NCBI RefSeq assembly: GCF_041053055.1
Contig: NZ_CP163443.1
Location: 744,001-808,000, forward strand
DNA length: 64,000 nt
Source: Streptomyces sp. R41
GTDB taxonomy: Bacteria; Actinomycetota; Actinomycetes; Streptomycetales; Streptomycetaceae
Direction: 5' to 3'
Shown here: positions 1-9,535 of the stretch, piece by piece
Layout: each line of letters begins with the position of its first letter
Position numbering within the stretch: position 1 is the first letter of the stretch
Position numbers and translations under genes: made by a program
Notes under the pieces: model-generated
Told to the model about the DNA's origin: nothing
The model's database searches: none
What the model saw: only the letters and a program-made list of their open reading frames with translations

Positions 1-192
1 CAGTTCAAGAATTGCGGTGGGGAGAATGAAGGCGGAGGTGACCCAGGCGACTTGGGAACCGGAAGCCCCGAATGCGGCCTGGATTTCTCCATTGATGGGG
101 GACGGAACGGTAATGCACAGCTGCGCGGCGGCAACTGCGAGACAGCAGGCTATGAGCGTGCCTCTGTCGAGCCTTTTCACGAGATTGGTCAT
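1..192 (-). CDS. MFS transporter, N-terminal part (runs off the window)
   Basis: This is the first 64 residues of a membrane transporter on the minus strand, cut by the window edge. The sequence starts with a short basic cytoplasmic stretch (MTNLVKRLDRG), followed by a hydrophobic helix (about residues 12-30) and then a loop with the pattern P-x-x-x-G-E-I-Q-x-x-F, typical of loop 1-2 in DHA-type major facilitator drug exporters. The start at 192 has GGAG six bases upstream; an ATG at 204 is possible but lacks a clear ribosome site. It lies 13 bp downstream of the VOC gene and is probably the last gene of the SDR-VOC-MFS operon. Substrate unknown; the family call is inferred from the N-terminus only. 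Confidence 0.6.
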   Translation of the reverse strand, partial: MTNLVKRLDRGTLIACCLAVAAAQLCITVPSPINGEIQAAFGASGSQVAWVTSAFILPTAILEL

Positions 193-205
193 CCCGTACT
201 CCATC

Positions 206-628
206 TCACTCGGAAAAACTAGTGCTGCGCTCTATCAGTTCGACGAGATTGCCCTCGGGGTCGGCGACCCAGGCCATCCGGATGCCGGGCTCGGGGGACG
301 GCCCGGGCTTCATGACCTCGCCCGCGCCCTGGGCCACCAGGGCCGCGTAGACGGGGTCGAGTTCGGGGGTGGTGACCGCGAAGTGGCCGTATCCCTCGGT
401 GAGGGCGGCGGTCAGCGGGTCGGGCGCCCGCAGTCCGGGGGTGGATCCTGGGCGGGCGAGGAGTTCGATGCGCCAGCCGTGCGGATGCTCCAGGACGACA
501 CCACTGAGCCCAGGCCCTTCGAGGGTGAACTCGAAGACGGTCCTCAGCCCGAACGCCGCCTGGTACCAGGCGGTTTGGGCGGGCAGGTCGCGTACGTTGA
601 CGCCGATGTGGTCGAGTCGTGTGTTCAC
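206..628 (-). CDS. VOC/glyoxalase superfamily protein
   Basis: A 140-residue single-domain vicinal-oxygen-chelate protein. It opens with the family pattern RLDHIGVNVRDL (possible metal ligand His7), continues with WYQAAFGL, has a central GYGHFAVTT (second His near residue 82) and ends with DPEGNLVELIE, whose Glu is the usual last metal ligand. This repeated beta-alpha-beta layout is that of glyoxalase/dioxygenase-type enzymes. The start is GTG at 628, six bases after the SDR gene, so translation is probably coupled. The neighbours (an SDR and an MFS exporter) suggest small-molecule modification or resistance, but the substrate cannot be told from sequence. Confidence 0.85.
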   Translation of the reverse strand: MNTRLDHIGVNVRDLPAQTAWYQAAFGLRTVFEFTLEGPGLSGVVLEHPHGWRIELLARPGSTPGLRAPDPLTAALTEGYGHFAVTTPELDPVYAALVAQGAGEVMKPGPSPEPGIRMAWVADPEGNLVELIERSTSFSE

Positions 629-634
629 CGGCGC

Positions 635-1405
635 TCAGCCCGCCATCGCGCTGTCGCCGCCGTCGACCATGAGGTTGGCGCCATTGACGAACGCGGCCTC
701 GTCGGAGCAGAGGAAGGCCGCGGCCCGCGCGATGTCCTCGGGCTGCCCCACGCGTCCGACCGGGATCCGCGCCTCCAACTGCGCCTTCGGCCCCTCGGGA
801 TCGTCGAGGAATGGCGCGGTGGCGGACGTATAGGTCATGCCGGGCGCGATGGTGTTGACGCGGATGCGGTGCGGGGCGCCGGCCGCGCACAGATGCTTGC
901 TCATCGCCAGCACCCCGCCCTTGGCGGCGCCGTGCGGCACCATCGGCATGAAGGGGGCACCCCGTACGGCGGCCACCGAGGCGACGTTGAGGACGGCTCC
1001 GCCGCCGCTCGCGATCAGATGCGGCCAGGCCGCCTGCGTACAGAAGTACGGGATGTCGAGCTCGTTCTTGATGGTGAAGTACCAGTCCTCGGCGGGCATG
1101 GTCTCGAACGGCCCGTTCCGCAGGGCGGACGCGTTGTTGTACAGGATGTCGATCCCGCCGAACGCCGCGATCCCCGCGTCGATCCACTCCCGTGCTCCCG
1201 CTTCGGTGGACAGGTCCACCGGCGCGAGGGACCGCATGACTCCGCCGGCCTTCTCGACGAGTTCCACCGTTTCGGCGGCGGCTTCGGAGTCGATGTCACA
1301 GCCGAATACGGTGGCGCCTTCCGCGGCGAATATCTGAGCCGCGGCCCGCCCTATTCCAGCTCCCGTGCCGCTGATGAAAGCGATTTTTCCGGCCAGTCGA
1401 CCCAT
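635..1405 (-). CDS. SDR family oxidoreductase (His in place of catalytic Tyr)
   Basis: A 256-residue classical-size short-chain dehydrogenase. Visible motifs are the nucleotide-binding TGxxxGIG near residues 13-19 (GTGAGIGRA), Asp37 after beta-2 (prefers NAD), NNAS at 90-93, catalytic Ser near 143 and the lysine of the active-site helix at 162. The canonical YxxxK reads H158-G-A-A-K162, so the general-acid Tyr is replaced by His; related SDRs carrying HGAAK exist, so this may be a family trait and not damage. It heads the SDR-VOC-MFS operon. Reaction unknown; probably oxidoreduction of an alcohol or ketone intermediate. Confidence 0.85.
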   Translation of the reverse strand: MGRLAGKIAFISGTGAGIGRAAAQIFAAEGATVFGCDIDSEAAAETVELVEKAGGVMRSLAPVDLSTEAGAREWIDAGIAAFGGIDILYNNASALRNGPFETMPAEDWYFTIKNELDIPYFCTQAAWPHLIASGGGAVLNVASVAAVRGAPFMPMVPHGAAKGGVLAMSKHLCAAGAPHRIRVNTIAPGMTYTSATAPFLDDPEGPKAQLEARIPVGRVGQPEDIARAAAFLCSDEAAFVNGANLMVDGGDSAMAG

Positions 1406-1597
1406 GATTGCCGTGTCCCTCGTCCAGTGCCGCCGGTGTGCGGTGGTGGAAGCGTAGGTACGGCGTTTGGCGAGAACAAGAAAAGGGTCGGCTCAGGGCC
1501 ATCGCGGTGTCGTATGGCTGGTATGCGCGGGGTCAGCCGCGGGGGTTCTCGGCAGCTCGCGGAGTCGGCCGAGGACGGTCCCCGGCCGCCGGCGGCG

Positions 1598-1936
1598 TCA
1601 GCGGCGGGAGATCCCCGGCCGCACCGGGAGGGCCCGCACGCTGTTGCCCACGAAGCTGGGGTGACGGGAGAGTTCCGCCTCCGACACGGCGAGGTCGAGG
1701 TCGGGGAAACGGGTGAACAGTCGCTCCAGGGCGATGGTGGCCTCCAGGCGCGCCAACGGGGCACCCAGACAGTAGTGCGCGCCGTGCCCGAGGGAGAGGT
1801 GCCGGGCGGCGCCGGACCTGCCGGGCCGGGTCACGTCGAAACGGTCGGCATCGGGTCCGTGGGCCACCCGGTCGCGCCCCGCGGCCGAGTAACCGGCGAG
1901 CACCGGCGTGCCCTTGGGGATCACAGTGCCGTCGAG
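1598..1936 (-). pseudogene. Cytochrome P450 C-terminal remnant
   Basis: Only the last ~110 residues of a bacterial P450 remain. They start at the segment before the haem loop (LDGTVIPKGTPVLAGYSAAGRD), contain the haem-ligand signature around Cys (LSLGHGAHYCLGAPLAR; usual form FGxGxHxCxG with the first Phe changed) and run through the L-helix to a normal end. About 290 residues (I-helix, ExxR and everything before) are missing. The fragment is joined at about 1936/1937 to an alcohol-dehydrogenase fragment in the same direction, which looks like an internal deletion that fused two genes. It is not expected to make an active enzyme. Confidence 0.85.
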
Positions 1937-2165
1937 GGTTCAGCCCGGACACGTCCGAGCCGGTGTCCTCGACGACGCCGAGGAATTAGTGGCCCATCCG
2001 CTCGCCGTGCTCCGAGGCCGGCATGGACCCGTAGGACCACAGGTCGCTGCCACAGACGCAGGAACGCAGGACGCGTACGAGGGCGTCGGTGGGCCGCTGG
2101 ATCTTCGGGTCGGGGACGTCCTCCACTCGGACGTCGCCGGCGCCGTACATCAGTGTTGCTCGCAT
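1937..2165 (-). pseudogene. Zinc-type alcohol dehydrogenase N-terminal remnant with stop codon
   Basis: The start at 2165 (ATG, GGAAG upstream) gives an MDR-family N-terminus: MRATLMYGAGDVRVEDVPDP and then a CGSDLWSYG zinc-ligand segment. Codon 60, which should be Glu in the conserved GHEFLGVV motif, is TAA (1986-1988). Reading through it, the sequence continues as FLGVVEDTGSDVSG and stops matching at about 1937, where the P450 remnant begins. Both the nonsense codon and the truncation mark this as dead. The native gene would be about 350-390 residues. Confidence 0.85.
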
Positions 2166-2223
2166 GAGATGCTTCCGATTCTCTGTTGCCCTATGTAAAA
2201 TTGACGGTGCGTCAGTCCGTGTG

Positions 2224-3201
2224 TCAGTAGCGGCCGCCGGTCGGAGCGGGCAGGGCGTCGAGCTCGGCCAGGTCGGCCGCGCTCAGAGCGACGTCCGCCG
2301 CCACGGCGTTGTCCGCCAGGTACTTCGGGGTCTTGGTGCCGGGGATGGGGACGACGTACCGGCCCTGGGCGACCACCCATGCCAGCGCCACCTGCGCCGG
2401 GGTGACCCCCGCACGCTCGGCGATCTCCCGTACCCGGCCGACGATGGCGAGGTTGGCGCGCAGCGCGTCCTGCTGGAAGCGCGGCAGCCGGCGCCGGAAG
2501 TCGTCCTCGGGCAGGTCGTCGAAGGACGAGAACCGCCCGACGAGGAAGCCCCGGCCCAGCGGTGAGAACGGCAGGAAGGCGATGCCCTGCTCCTGGCAGT
2601 ACGGCAGTACGTGGTCCAGCGCGTCCCGGGTCCACAGCGACATCTCGGACTGCACCGACGCCACCGGGTGCACCGCCTGGGCCCGCTCGATCTGCTCGAC
2701 GGTCACCTCGGACAGGCCGATGTGCCGCGCCTTGCCCGCGGCCACGACCTCGGCCATGGCGCCCCAGGTCTCCTCGATCGGTACCTCGGGGTCGACGCGG
2801 TGGAGTTGGTAGAGGTCTACGTGGTCGGTGCCCAGGCGGCGCAGGCTCGCGTCGATCGACTGCCGTACGTGCTCGGGGCGGCCGTTGTTGGCGATGAGCG
2901 GGGAGCCCTCGGGTCCGCCGGTCGGGTCGGCGACGTACAGGCCGACCTTGGTGGCGAGGACCGCGCGTTCACGATGGCCGTCCGCGAGCGCCCGGCCGAC
3001 CAATTCCTCGTTGGTGTACGGCCCGTACACATCCGCGGTGTCGATCAGTGTGGCGCCCAGGTCGAGGGCCTGGCGGATCACCTCGATCGACGTGTCCTCG
3101 TCTCGCGGGGTCTTCACGTCGTACGCGAAGGTCATGCCCATGCAGCCCAGGCCGATGACGCCGACCTCGGGGCCCTTGTTGCCCAGTGTGGTGGTACGCA
3201 T
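2224..3201 (-). CDS. Aldo/keto reductase
   Basis: A 325-residue soluble NADPH-dependent aldo/keto reductase of the AKR12/13-like bacterial group. The catalytic tetrad is visible: Asp54 and Tyr59 in DTADVYGP, Lys85 in LATKVG and His134 in LYQLHRVDP. The usual C-terminal cofactor segment (PIPGTKTPKYL) is present. The start chosen is the ATG at 3201 (MRTTTLGNKG), because the family begins here; the open frame continues upstream without family resemblance. The cupin gene ends 17 bp upstream and the two are probably co-transcribed. A broken paralogue lies at 3672-4653. Physiological substrate unknown. Confidence 0.9.
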   Translation of the reverse strand: MRTTTLGNKGPEVGVIGLGCMGMTFAYDVKTPRDEDTSIEVIRQALDLGATLIDTADVYGPYTNEELVGRALADGHRERAVLATKVGLYVADPTGGPEGSPLIANNGRPEHVRQSIDASLRRLGTDHVDLYQLHRVDPEVPIEETWGAMAEVVAAGKARHIGLSEVTVEQIERAQAVHPVASVQSEMSLWTRDALDHVLPYCQEQGIAFLPFSPLGRGFLVGRFSSFDDLPEDDFRRRLPRFQQDALRANLAIVGRVREIAERAGVTPAQVALAWVVAQGRYVVPIPGTKTPKYLADNAVAADVALSAADLAELDALPAPTGGRY

Positions 3202-3218
3202 GATCGCTGCCCCAGTCC

Positions 3219-3623
3219 CTACTTGTTCGTGCGGTGGTATTCGGCGTCGGTGACCTTGTCGCCCCAGGTGGTCTCGGGGCTGCCGTCGCCCGTGCCCTCC
3301 CACATCGCGAGGTGCTCCATGAAGCGGTCGGGAGCGGCGCCGTGCCAGTGCTCCTCGCCCGGCGGGGTGTGGATCGTGTCGCCGGGGTGGGCCTCGACGA
3401 CCGTGCCGTCGCGCGTGCCGATCAGCGCGATGCCGGACACGATGTGCAGGGTCTGGCCCAGTGCGTGCGAGTGCCAGTCGGTTCGGGCGCACGGCGCGAA
3501 GCGCACCATGTTGACCCGCATCCGGGACGGCTCCTGACCGGCGTAGACGACGTCCCACCACACGTCACCGGTGAACCAGTCGGCCGGAGCCTTGCTGGTG
3601 GGCTGCTGCTTCAGGATCTCCAA
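3219..3623 (-). CDS. Cupin protein, hydroxynitrile-lyase-like family
   Basis: A small cupin of about 134 residues. I chose the TTG at 3623 (reading MEILKQQPTSKAP) because it has AAGGAG seven bases upstream and because related cupins start this way. The order GPADWFTG-like segment, TDWHSHALGQTLHI (metal-binding cupin motif 1: H-x-H, Q, H) and PGEEHWHGAAPD (motif 2) resembles the small manganese cupins that include (R)-selective hydroxynitrile lyases and carboxymuconolactone-decarboxylase-linked cupins. Placed between two aldo/keto reductase genes on the same strand, it may act on a carbonyl compound handled by them; that is inference. Confidence 0.8.
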   Translation of the reverse strand: MEILKQQPTSKAPADWFTGDVWWDVVYAGQEPSRMRVNMVRFAPCARTDWHSHALGQTLHIVSGIALIGTRDGTVVEAHPGDTIHTPPGEEHWHGAAPDRFMEHLAMWEGTGDGSPETTWGDKVTDAEYHRTNK

Positions 3624-3671
3624 GATCCTTCTCCTTCTTGCGTGCTCATGTGGCGCTCGCGACCTGCGCAC

Positions 3672-4728
<1,057 letters not shown>

Positions 4729-4852
4729 TCAACCTTGCTGCGCGGGCGCGCCGCGTGGCAGACCGCGCTGTGCCGGGGAGCCGTGTTCCGGGGTGTGACA
4801 GGGCCCCTCATGCGCCTACCGCCCAGGTCACGGCGTTGCCACACTCCATGGC

Positions 4853-5782
4853 ATGACGAGTGAGCAGGACAACGGCACGGAGCTGGGGCGCTTTCTGCGT
4901 GCCCGCCGGGCCCGGGTGACCCCCGCCGAGGTCGGCCTGACGGCCGGCGCCGGGCTGCGCCGCACGCCCGCGCTGCGCCGTGAGGAACTGGCCACCCTCG
5001 CCGGGATCAGCATCGACTACTACACCCGTCTGGAACGCGGCAAGGAGACCCGCCCCAGCCCGTCCGTGGTCGATGCCCTCGCCCGCGCCCTGCTGCTGGA
5101 GGAGGACGAGCACGAGCACCTGCGCACTCTGGTCGCCCTCGCCGCCCGGACCGCACCCCAACCGCCGGCCGCGCCGAGCCGGACCATACGGCCCGGCGTC
5201 AAACTGCTCCTGGAGAGCCTGCGACCCAACCCCGCGCACGTCGTCAGCCGCACCAACGACCTGCTCGCCTGCAACCCGAGCGGGCTGCGCCTGCTCGTCG
5301 GAATGGAGGACTGGCCGGCCAAACAGCGCAACATCGCCCGCTACGTCTTCCTCCACCCGGCGGCCCGCGAGCTCTTCGACGACTGGCACCGCCAGATCCG
5401 CGGCTGCGTCGCCCGACTGCGCGCCCTGGCCGGCACCGACCCCGACGCGCCGGACCTGACCCGACTGGCGGGTGAACTGCTCCTCAAGAGCCCGGAGTTC
5501 GCCAGCGTGTGGGAGCGCTACGACGTGAAGGGCAGCACCCACGGACGCAAGACCTTCCACCACCCCGAGGTCGGCGAGCTCACTCTCGGCTACCAGTCAA
5601 TGGAGCTGGAAGGCACCCCCGGCCACCGCCTGATCGCGTACTACGCCGCACCGGGCACCCCCGAGTACGACGCCTTGGTCCTCCTCGACCTGCTCGCGTC
5701 CGAGCCCTCGTCGAACGGGGCCGCACCGACCGGCGGAGCACCGCGAACCACGCCGAGCGGGGTCACGTCCCCTTCGCCCTGA
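4853..5782 (+). CDS. XRE-family regulator with MmyB-like ligand domain
   Basis: A 309-residue regulator. Residues ~10-75 hold an XRE helix-turn-helix (ELGRFLRARRARVTPAEVGL, then ISIDYYTRLERGKE as the recognition region), and the remainder is the MmyB-like domain (PNPAHVVSRTNDLLACN, W-PAKQRNIARYVFLHP, a later ELTLGYQSMEL) thought to bind a fatty-acid-like or aromatic ligand. These proteins usually control an adjacent divergent oxidoreductase; here the divergent neighbour is the broken aldo/keto reductase. No Shine-Dalgarno is obvious before the ATG, so the message may be leaderless. A second, frameshifted copy with a similar upstream region is at 6720-7636. Confidence 0.92.
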   Translation: MTSEQDNGTELGRFLRARRARVTPAEVGLTAGAGLRRTPALRREELATLAGISIDYYTRLERGKETRPSPSVVDALARALLLEEDEHEHLRTLVALAARTAPQPPAAPSRTIRPGVKLLLESLRPNPAHVVSRTNDLLACNPSGLRLLVGMEDWPAKQRNIARYVFLHPAARELFDDWHRQIRGCVARLRALAGTDPDAPDLTRLAGELLLKSPEFASVWERYDVKGSTHGRKTFHHPEVGELTLGYQSMELEGTPGHRLIAYYAAPGTPEYDALVLLDLLASEPSSNGAAPTGGAPRTTPSGVTSPSP

Positions 5783-5798
5783 CGCGGCCGCCAGGTCG

Positions 5799-6464
5799 TC
5801 ACGCGTCCAGGTCGTCCGCGAAGTGCCGGAAGCCGTGGCGGTCCTGATGCAGGCCCCAGAGGGTGTCCGCGAGCACCGCCGGGTCCTTCCTGGCGTGTCC
5901 CGGGATGATCTCGCCGGGGATGACCAGCTGCGCGACGTGGATGCCCTCGCCCGCGAGGGTGTCGTGCAGCAGATGGCCGTAGGCGCTCTCGGCGGCGAAG
6001 GCGATCGACGTACCGGCGCGGTCGGGGTGCGGGATCACGGCGGAGCCGCCGTTGACGAAGAGGATGGTGCCGCGGCCCAGCTCGCGCATGCCGGGCAGCA
6101 CCTGCTGCACAGCGGCGACCGGGCCGTACACGGAGAACTCGATAGGGCCGACGAGGTCGGTGGCGCTGGTCTCCAGAACCGGCCGCATGAAGTCCCGGTG
6201 CGGCAGCGGGCTGTATTGCAGAATCTCGATCGGGCCCAGGGTCGCCGTCGCCGCGTCGAGCGCCGCCCCCAGGGCTTTCGGGTCGCGTACGTCGGCGGCG
6301 AAACCGCGCGCCGTGATGCCCTCGCGGGCCAGATCGGCGGCGAGGCCACTCGTCCGCTCGTGGGTGCGTGCGATGAGGGCTACGTCGAATCCCTCGCCGC
6401 CGAACCGCCGTGCGACGGCGGCTCCGAGGCCGGGTCCCGCTCCGATGATGGCGATGGTGGTCAT
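5799..6464 (-). CDS. Atypical SDR family oxidoreductase
   Basis: A 221-residue Rossmann protein. The N-terminus MTTIAIIGAGPGLGAAVARRFG is a standard SDR dinucleotide motif, followed by ALIART after beta-2 (Arg favours NADPH) and a FAADVRD segment after beta-3. The catalytic region is atypical: FVNGGSAVIPHPD takes the place of the NxSS strand, and the following helix reads SAYGHLLHDTL, where the Lys of YxxxK is not seen. It faces the XRE pseudogene at 6720 across 255 bp, the same arrangement as AKR/XRE at 4653/4853. It probably keeps cofactor binding; activity is uncertain. Confidence 0.8.
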   Translation of the reverse strand: MTTIAIIGAGPGLGAAVARRFGGEGFDVALIARTHERTSGLAADLAREGITARGFAADVRDPKALGAALDAATATLGPIEILQYSPLPHRDFMRPVLETSATDLVGPIEFSVYGPVAAVQQVLPGMRELGRGTILFVNGGSAVIPHPDRAGTSIAFAAESAYGHLLHDTLAGEGIHVAQLVIPGEIIPGHARKDPAVLADTLWGLHQDRHGFRHFADDLDA

Positions 6465-6719
6465 GGTCCTGGCTTCCTTGGACGGCCTGAGGTCCTGGCG
6501 GTTTCGAAGCTACTGGAGGTCGTGCTCGTCGGCTCAGCGTCGAGGCGTCACGACTGAGGGGGCTCCCGCGAGGAGGGAGGGATCTTCAATGGACGGTCAG
6601 CCTGTTCCTGGCACCCGAATCCGGGCGGACCGCGCTGTGGCCGGGTGAGGTGTTCGGGGGCGTGGCAGGGCTCCCCACTGCGCTGTTACGCAGGTCACAG
6701 GGCTGCCACACTGGAAGGC

Positions 6720-7636
6720 ATGGCACGTGAGCAGCAGAGTGGCGGCAACGACGGCAGCGAGCTGGGAAGGTTTCTGCGCGCCCGCCGCGCCCGGGTGACC
6801 CCCGCCGATGTCGACCTTCCGCAGGGCCTCGGGCTGCGCCGTACGCCCGGCCTGCGCCGTGAGGAACTGGCCACGCTCGCCGGGTCAGCATCGATTACTA
6901 CACGCGTCTGGAACGCGGCAAGGAGACCAACCCCAGCCCGTCCGTCGTCGACGCCCTGGCCGCCGCCCTGCTGCTGGACGGCGACGAGCGTGAGCACCTG
7001 CGCGACCTGGCCGCACGCGCCGCCCGCAGCAACGCCAACGAACCGCCGACCGCGTCGAGCCGGACCGTGGCACGCGGCGTCGAGCTGCTGCTGGAGAGCA
7101 TGCGGCCCTACCCCGCCCACGCGGTCAGCCGCACGATGCAGCTGCTCGCCTGGAACCCGGGCGGACTGCGGCTGATGGCCGGGATGGAGGACTGGCCGGC
7201 CGACCAGCGCAATGTCGTGCGCTACGTCTTCCTGCACCCCGCCGCCCGCGCACTGTTCGACGACTGGGAGAACCAGATCCGCGGCTGCGTCGCCCGCCTG
7301 CGCACCCTGGCCGGCACCGACCCCGACGCCTCCGATCTCACCGGGCTCGTCGATGAACTCCTGCTCAAGAGCCCGGACTTCGCGCGGCTGTGGGAACAGT
7401 ACGACGTCAAGGGGAACACCTCGGGCCGCAAGACCTTCCACCACCTCCAGATCGGCGACGTCACCTTCGGTTACCAGGTCATAGAACTGGAGGGCGCCCG
7501 CGGCCATCGCCTGGTCGCGTACCACGCCGAGCCCGGCACTCGCGAGTACGACGCGATGCTGCTGCTCGACGCGAGCGCGGCCGTCAGTCCTCGAAGGGGG
7601 CCACGCTGGAGACCAGCCCCTGACGCCGCTCGCTGA
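6720..7636 (+). pseudogene. Second XRE/MmyB-type regulator, 1-base deletion
   Basis: This is a paralogue of the regulator at 4853, with the same HTH and MmyB-like domain order and a good GGAAGG site before ATG 6720. The frame breaks at about 6884: the first copy reads GCCGGGATCAGC where this one reads GCCGGGTCAGC, one A missing between LATLAG and ISIDYY, in the middle of the HTH. Downstream the frame is open to 7636 (ending RPAPDAAR). Translation from the native start would stop soon after the shift or run in a wrong frame. The damage is a single base, so a sequencing error is a real alternative. Confidence 0.85.
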
Positions 7637-7657
7637 GCGGGTGCTGCCGCGGGGCGC

Positions 7658-8269
7658 GTGGCACTCGGCGTCGTCGACCTTCCCGGCAGCTCGTCATCCG
7701 GACCGCCGAAACCGGCACGCCTTCTCGCGACGGGCTGCGCTTTTCTCGCCTCCTGGGCGGCGGCCGAGCATCCCCGGTCCGCAGCTACGGGGACGCTGGT
7801 CAACTTCCGCCACGTCTTCTACGCCTTCAGCTTCCCGCTCGACCTGGTCAGGAACCCGTTCGCGAAGGCGTACGCCGTCTACGCGATGACCGACGAGGCG
7901 TACGCCGTCAACGCGTCCCTGCCCGAGCGCGAGCGTTCGGCGCCCCGGCTCCTCGCGATGCGGATCGCCTGCGAGACGTACTGGGTCGGCGGCGGACTGG
8001 TCGGGGTCGCTCTCGGCGCGGCCCTGCCCGCGCCGATCAAAGGCCTTGAGTTCGCCCTGTGCGCGCTGTTCACCGTGCTCACCCTGGACGCGTTCCGCTC
8101 GCGCAGCGAGATCCCCTCGGTGCTGCTCGCCGGCGCGAGCGCGACTGCCGCCCTCGTGCTCACCCCGGGCGTAGCCCTGCTGACCGCGATGCTGTTGTTC
8201 GTCGCCCTGCTGCTGGCCCGCCACACCCTCACCGCCGGCCGCCCCGCCGAGGAGGCCGCCGATGCCTAG
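7658..8269 (+). CDS. azlC: AzlC-family branched-chain amino acid permease subunit, N-terminus missing
   Basis: The part from about residue 46 onward (LVNFRHVFYAFSFPLD, YAMTDEAYAVNA, later ETYWVGGGLVG and GLEFALCALFTVLTLDAF) is clearly AzlC, the large subunit of the AzlCD exporter of branched-chain amino acids and analogues. The usual first ~60 residues, including the first transmembrane helices, are replaced by unrelated-looking sequence (PGSSSSGPPKPARLL), so the gene is 5'-truncated or frameshifted upstream. The stop overlaps the azlD start by 8 bp. It follows the XRE pseudogene by 21 bp. Whether it still makes a working permease is doubtful. Confidence 0.7.
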   Translation: MALGVVDLPGSSSSGPPKPARLLATGCAFLASWAAAEHPRSAATGTLVNFRHVFYAFSFPLDLVRNPFAKAYAVYAMTDEAYAVNASLPERERSAPRLLAMRIACETYWVGGGLVGVALGAALPAPIKGLEFALCALFTVLTLDAFRSRSEIPSVLLAGASATAALVLTPGVALLTAMLLFVALLLARHTLTAGRPAEEAADA

Positions 8270-8588
8270 CACCTCGTACCCCGTCGCCGTCCTCGCGATC
8301 GTCTTCACCATCACCCTCGCGCTGCGCGCCGTTCCCTTCGCGGTACTGCGCACACTGCGCACCTCCGTGATCGTGCGGCGGCTGTCGGTGTGGATGCCGG
8401 TGGGCATCCTCGCGATCCTCGCGGTGACCGCCCTGCACGGCACCATCGCCGCCGAGCCGCACGCCACGTGGTTCGCACGGCTCGCGGTCGCCGTCACGGC
8501 GTGCGTCCACCTCGCCTGCGGCCGCCGCACGATCCTGAGCGTCGGCATCGGCACCGCCGTGTACGTCGTCCTCGTCAACGCCCTGTGA
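8262..8588 (+). CDS. azlD: AzlD-family branched-chain amino acid transport subunit
   Basis: A 108-residue membrane protein with three to four hydrophobic helices (about residues 6-26, 42-62, 70-88, 92-106). It has the AzlD features: a short N-terminus, a LRAVPFAVLR segment after helix 1, and length near 100. AzlD is the small partner of AzlC and together they export branched-chain amino acids. Its ATG overlaps the azlC stop (GCCGATGCCTAG), giving translational coupling. It converges with the oxidoreductase gene that ends at 8615. Confidence 0.8.
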   Translation: MPSTSYPVAVLAIVFTITLALRAVPFAVLRTLRTSVIVRRLSVWMPVGILAILAVTALHGTIAAEPHATWFARLAVAVTACVHLACGRRTILSVGIGTAVYVVLVNAL

Positions 8589-8614
8589 ACCCTCAGGCTG
8601 TGGCCGGGGCGGTC

Positions 8615-9535
8615 TCACCCCACGTCCAACACCGCCTTGCCCCGCAACCGCCGGTTCCCCAGTGCCTCCGCCGCGTCCGCGATCTTGTCCCACGGCCCGC
8701 GCCAGCCGACCGGTACGCGCAGCTTCCCCGCGGCGACCAGGTCGAGCAGCCGGCGCAACTGCGGCTGCCTGTCGGTGAGTCCGACGCCGTTGTAGACGGA
8801 GACGATCGTCTTCGGTGTGCGGCTGCCCAGGGTGGAGCCCACGGGCAGGGTCGCCCCCTGCCCGGAGGCCCAGCCGACGCTCTGCAGGCTTCCGTCGGGG
8901 GCCAGCAGGCCGTACGCCGCGGCCAGTTGGTCGCCGCCGACGGTGTCGACCACGACGTCGACCGGCTGCGTCACCCCGGCGAGGCCGATCGCGATCTCGT
9001 CCGCGCCGAGGTCGCCCAAGCCCCGGGCGCTCTCCTCGGAACCGGCGACGGCGATGACGTACGCACCGCCGATGGCCGCGAGTTGCACGGCGAACCCGCC
9101 GACGCCACCGGACGCGCCGGTGACCAGCACCCTGCGGCCCAGCAGCGGTCCCGCCTGCTCCAGCGCCCGCAGGGCCGTGCCGGCGGCGACCGGCAGCGTG
9201 GCCGCCTCGCCCAGGTCGACCCCGTCGGGCACGACGGCCAGGTCCGCCACGTCCATGGCCCGCAGCGCGCCGAAGCCGCCGCCGTCCGCGAAGCCCACCA
9301 CTCGGCTGCCGACCGCCGGCCCGCTGCCGTCGGCCGCGGCGGCCACGACGACACCACCCGCGTCGAAGCCGAGTACGTCACCGGGCTCGGCCCGTTCCGC
9401 GAAGAACAGTTCGGCCGCGTTGAGCGAGGTGTGCCGGACCTCGATCAGGGCCTGACCGGGTCCGGGCAGGGGATCCGGGGCCTCGCCCAGACGCAGCTTT
9501 CCGGGGACCGTGGGGTCAACGATCAGTGCGCGCAT
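8615..9535 (-). CDS. Quinone-oxidoreductase-like MDR (zinc-independent)
   Basis: A 306-residue medium-chain reductase. Residues 1-110 form the GroES-like catalytic domain (MRALIVDPTVPGKLRLGEAPDP, HTSLNAAELFFAE, VLGFDAGGVVV), and the Rossmann domain carries VTGASGGVGGFAVQLAA near residues 135-152. No cysteine-based zinc sites are seen, which fits NADPH:quinone reductase/enoyl-reductase-like members. The start is the ATG at 9535; the open frame runs upstream without family resemblance. Single gene, convergent with azlD, with a 453-bp gap upstream before the divergent rho paralogue. Substrate unknown. Confidence 0.88.
   Translation of the reverse strand: MRALIVDPTVPGKLRLGEAPDPLPGPGQALIEVRHTSLNAAELFFAERAEPGDVLGFDAGGVVVAAAADGSGPAVGSRVVGFADGGGFGALRAMDVADLAVVPDGVDLGEAATLPVAAGTALRALEQAGPLLGRRVLVTGASGGVGGFAVQLAAIGGAYVIAVAGSEESARGLGDLGADEIAIGLAGVTQPVDVVVDTVGGDQLAAAYGLLAPDGSLQSVGWASGQGATLPVGSTLGSRTPKTIVSVYNGVGLTDRQPQLRRLLDLVAAGKLRVPVGWRGPWDKIADAAEALGNRRLRGKAVLDVG

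Noticed and set aside
17..2167. 716-codon plus-strand open frame
   Set aside because: It is antisense to the VOC, SDR and remnant genes, has no domain, and is Arg/Gly-rich, as expected of a high-GC shadow frame.
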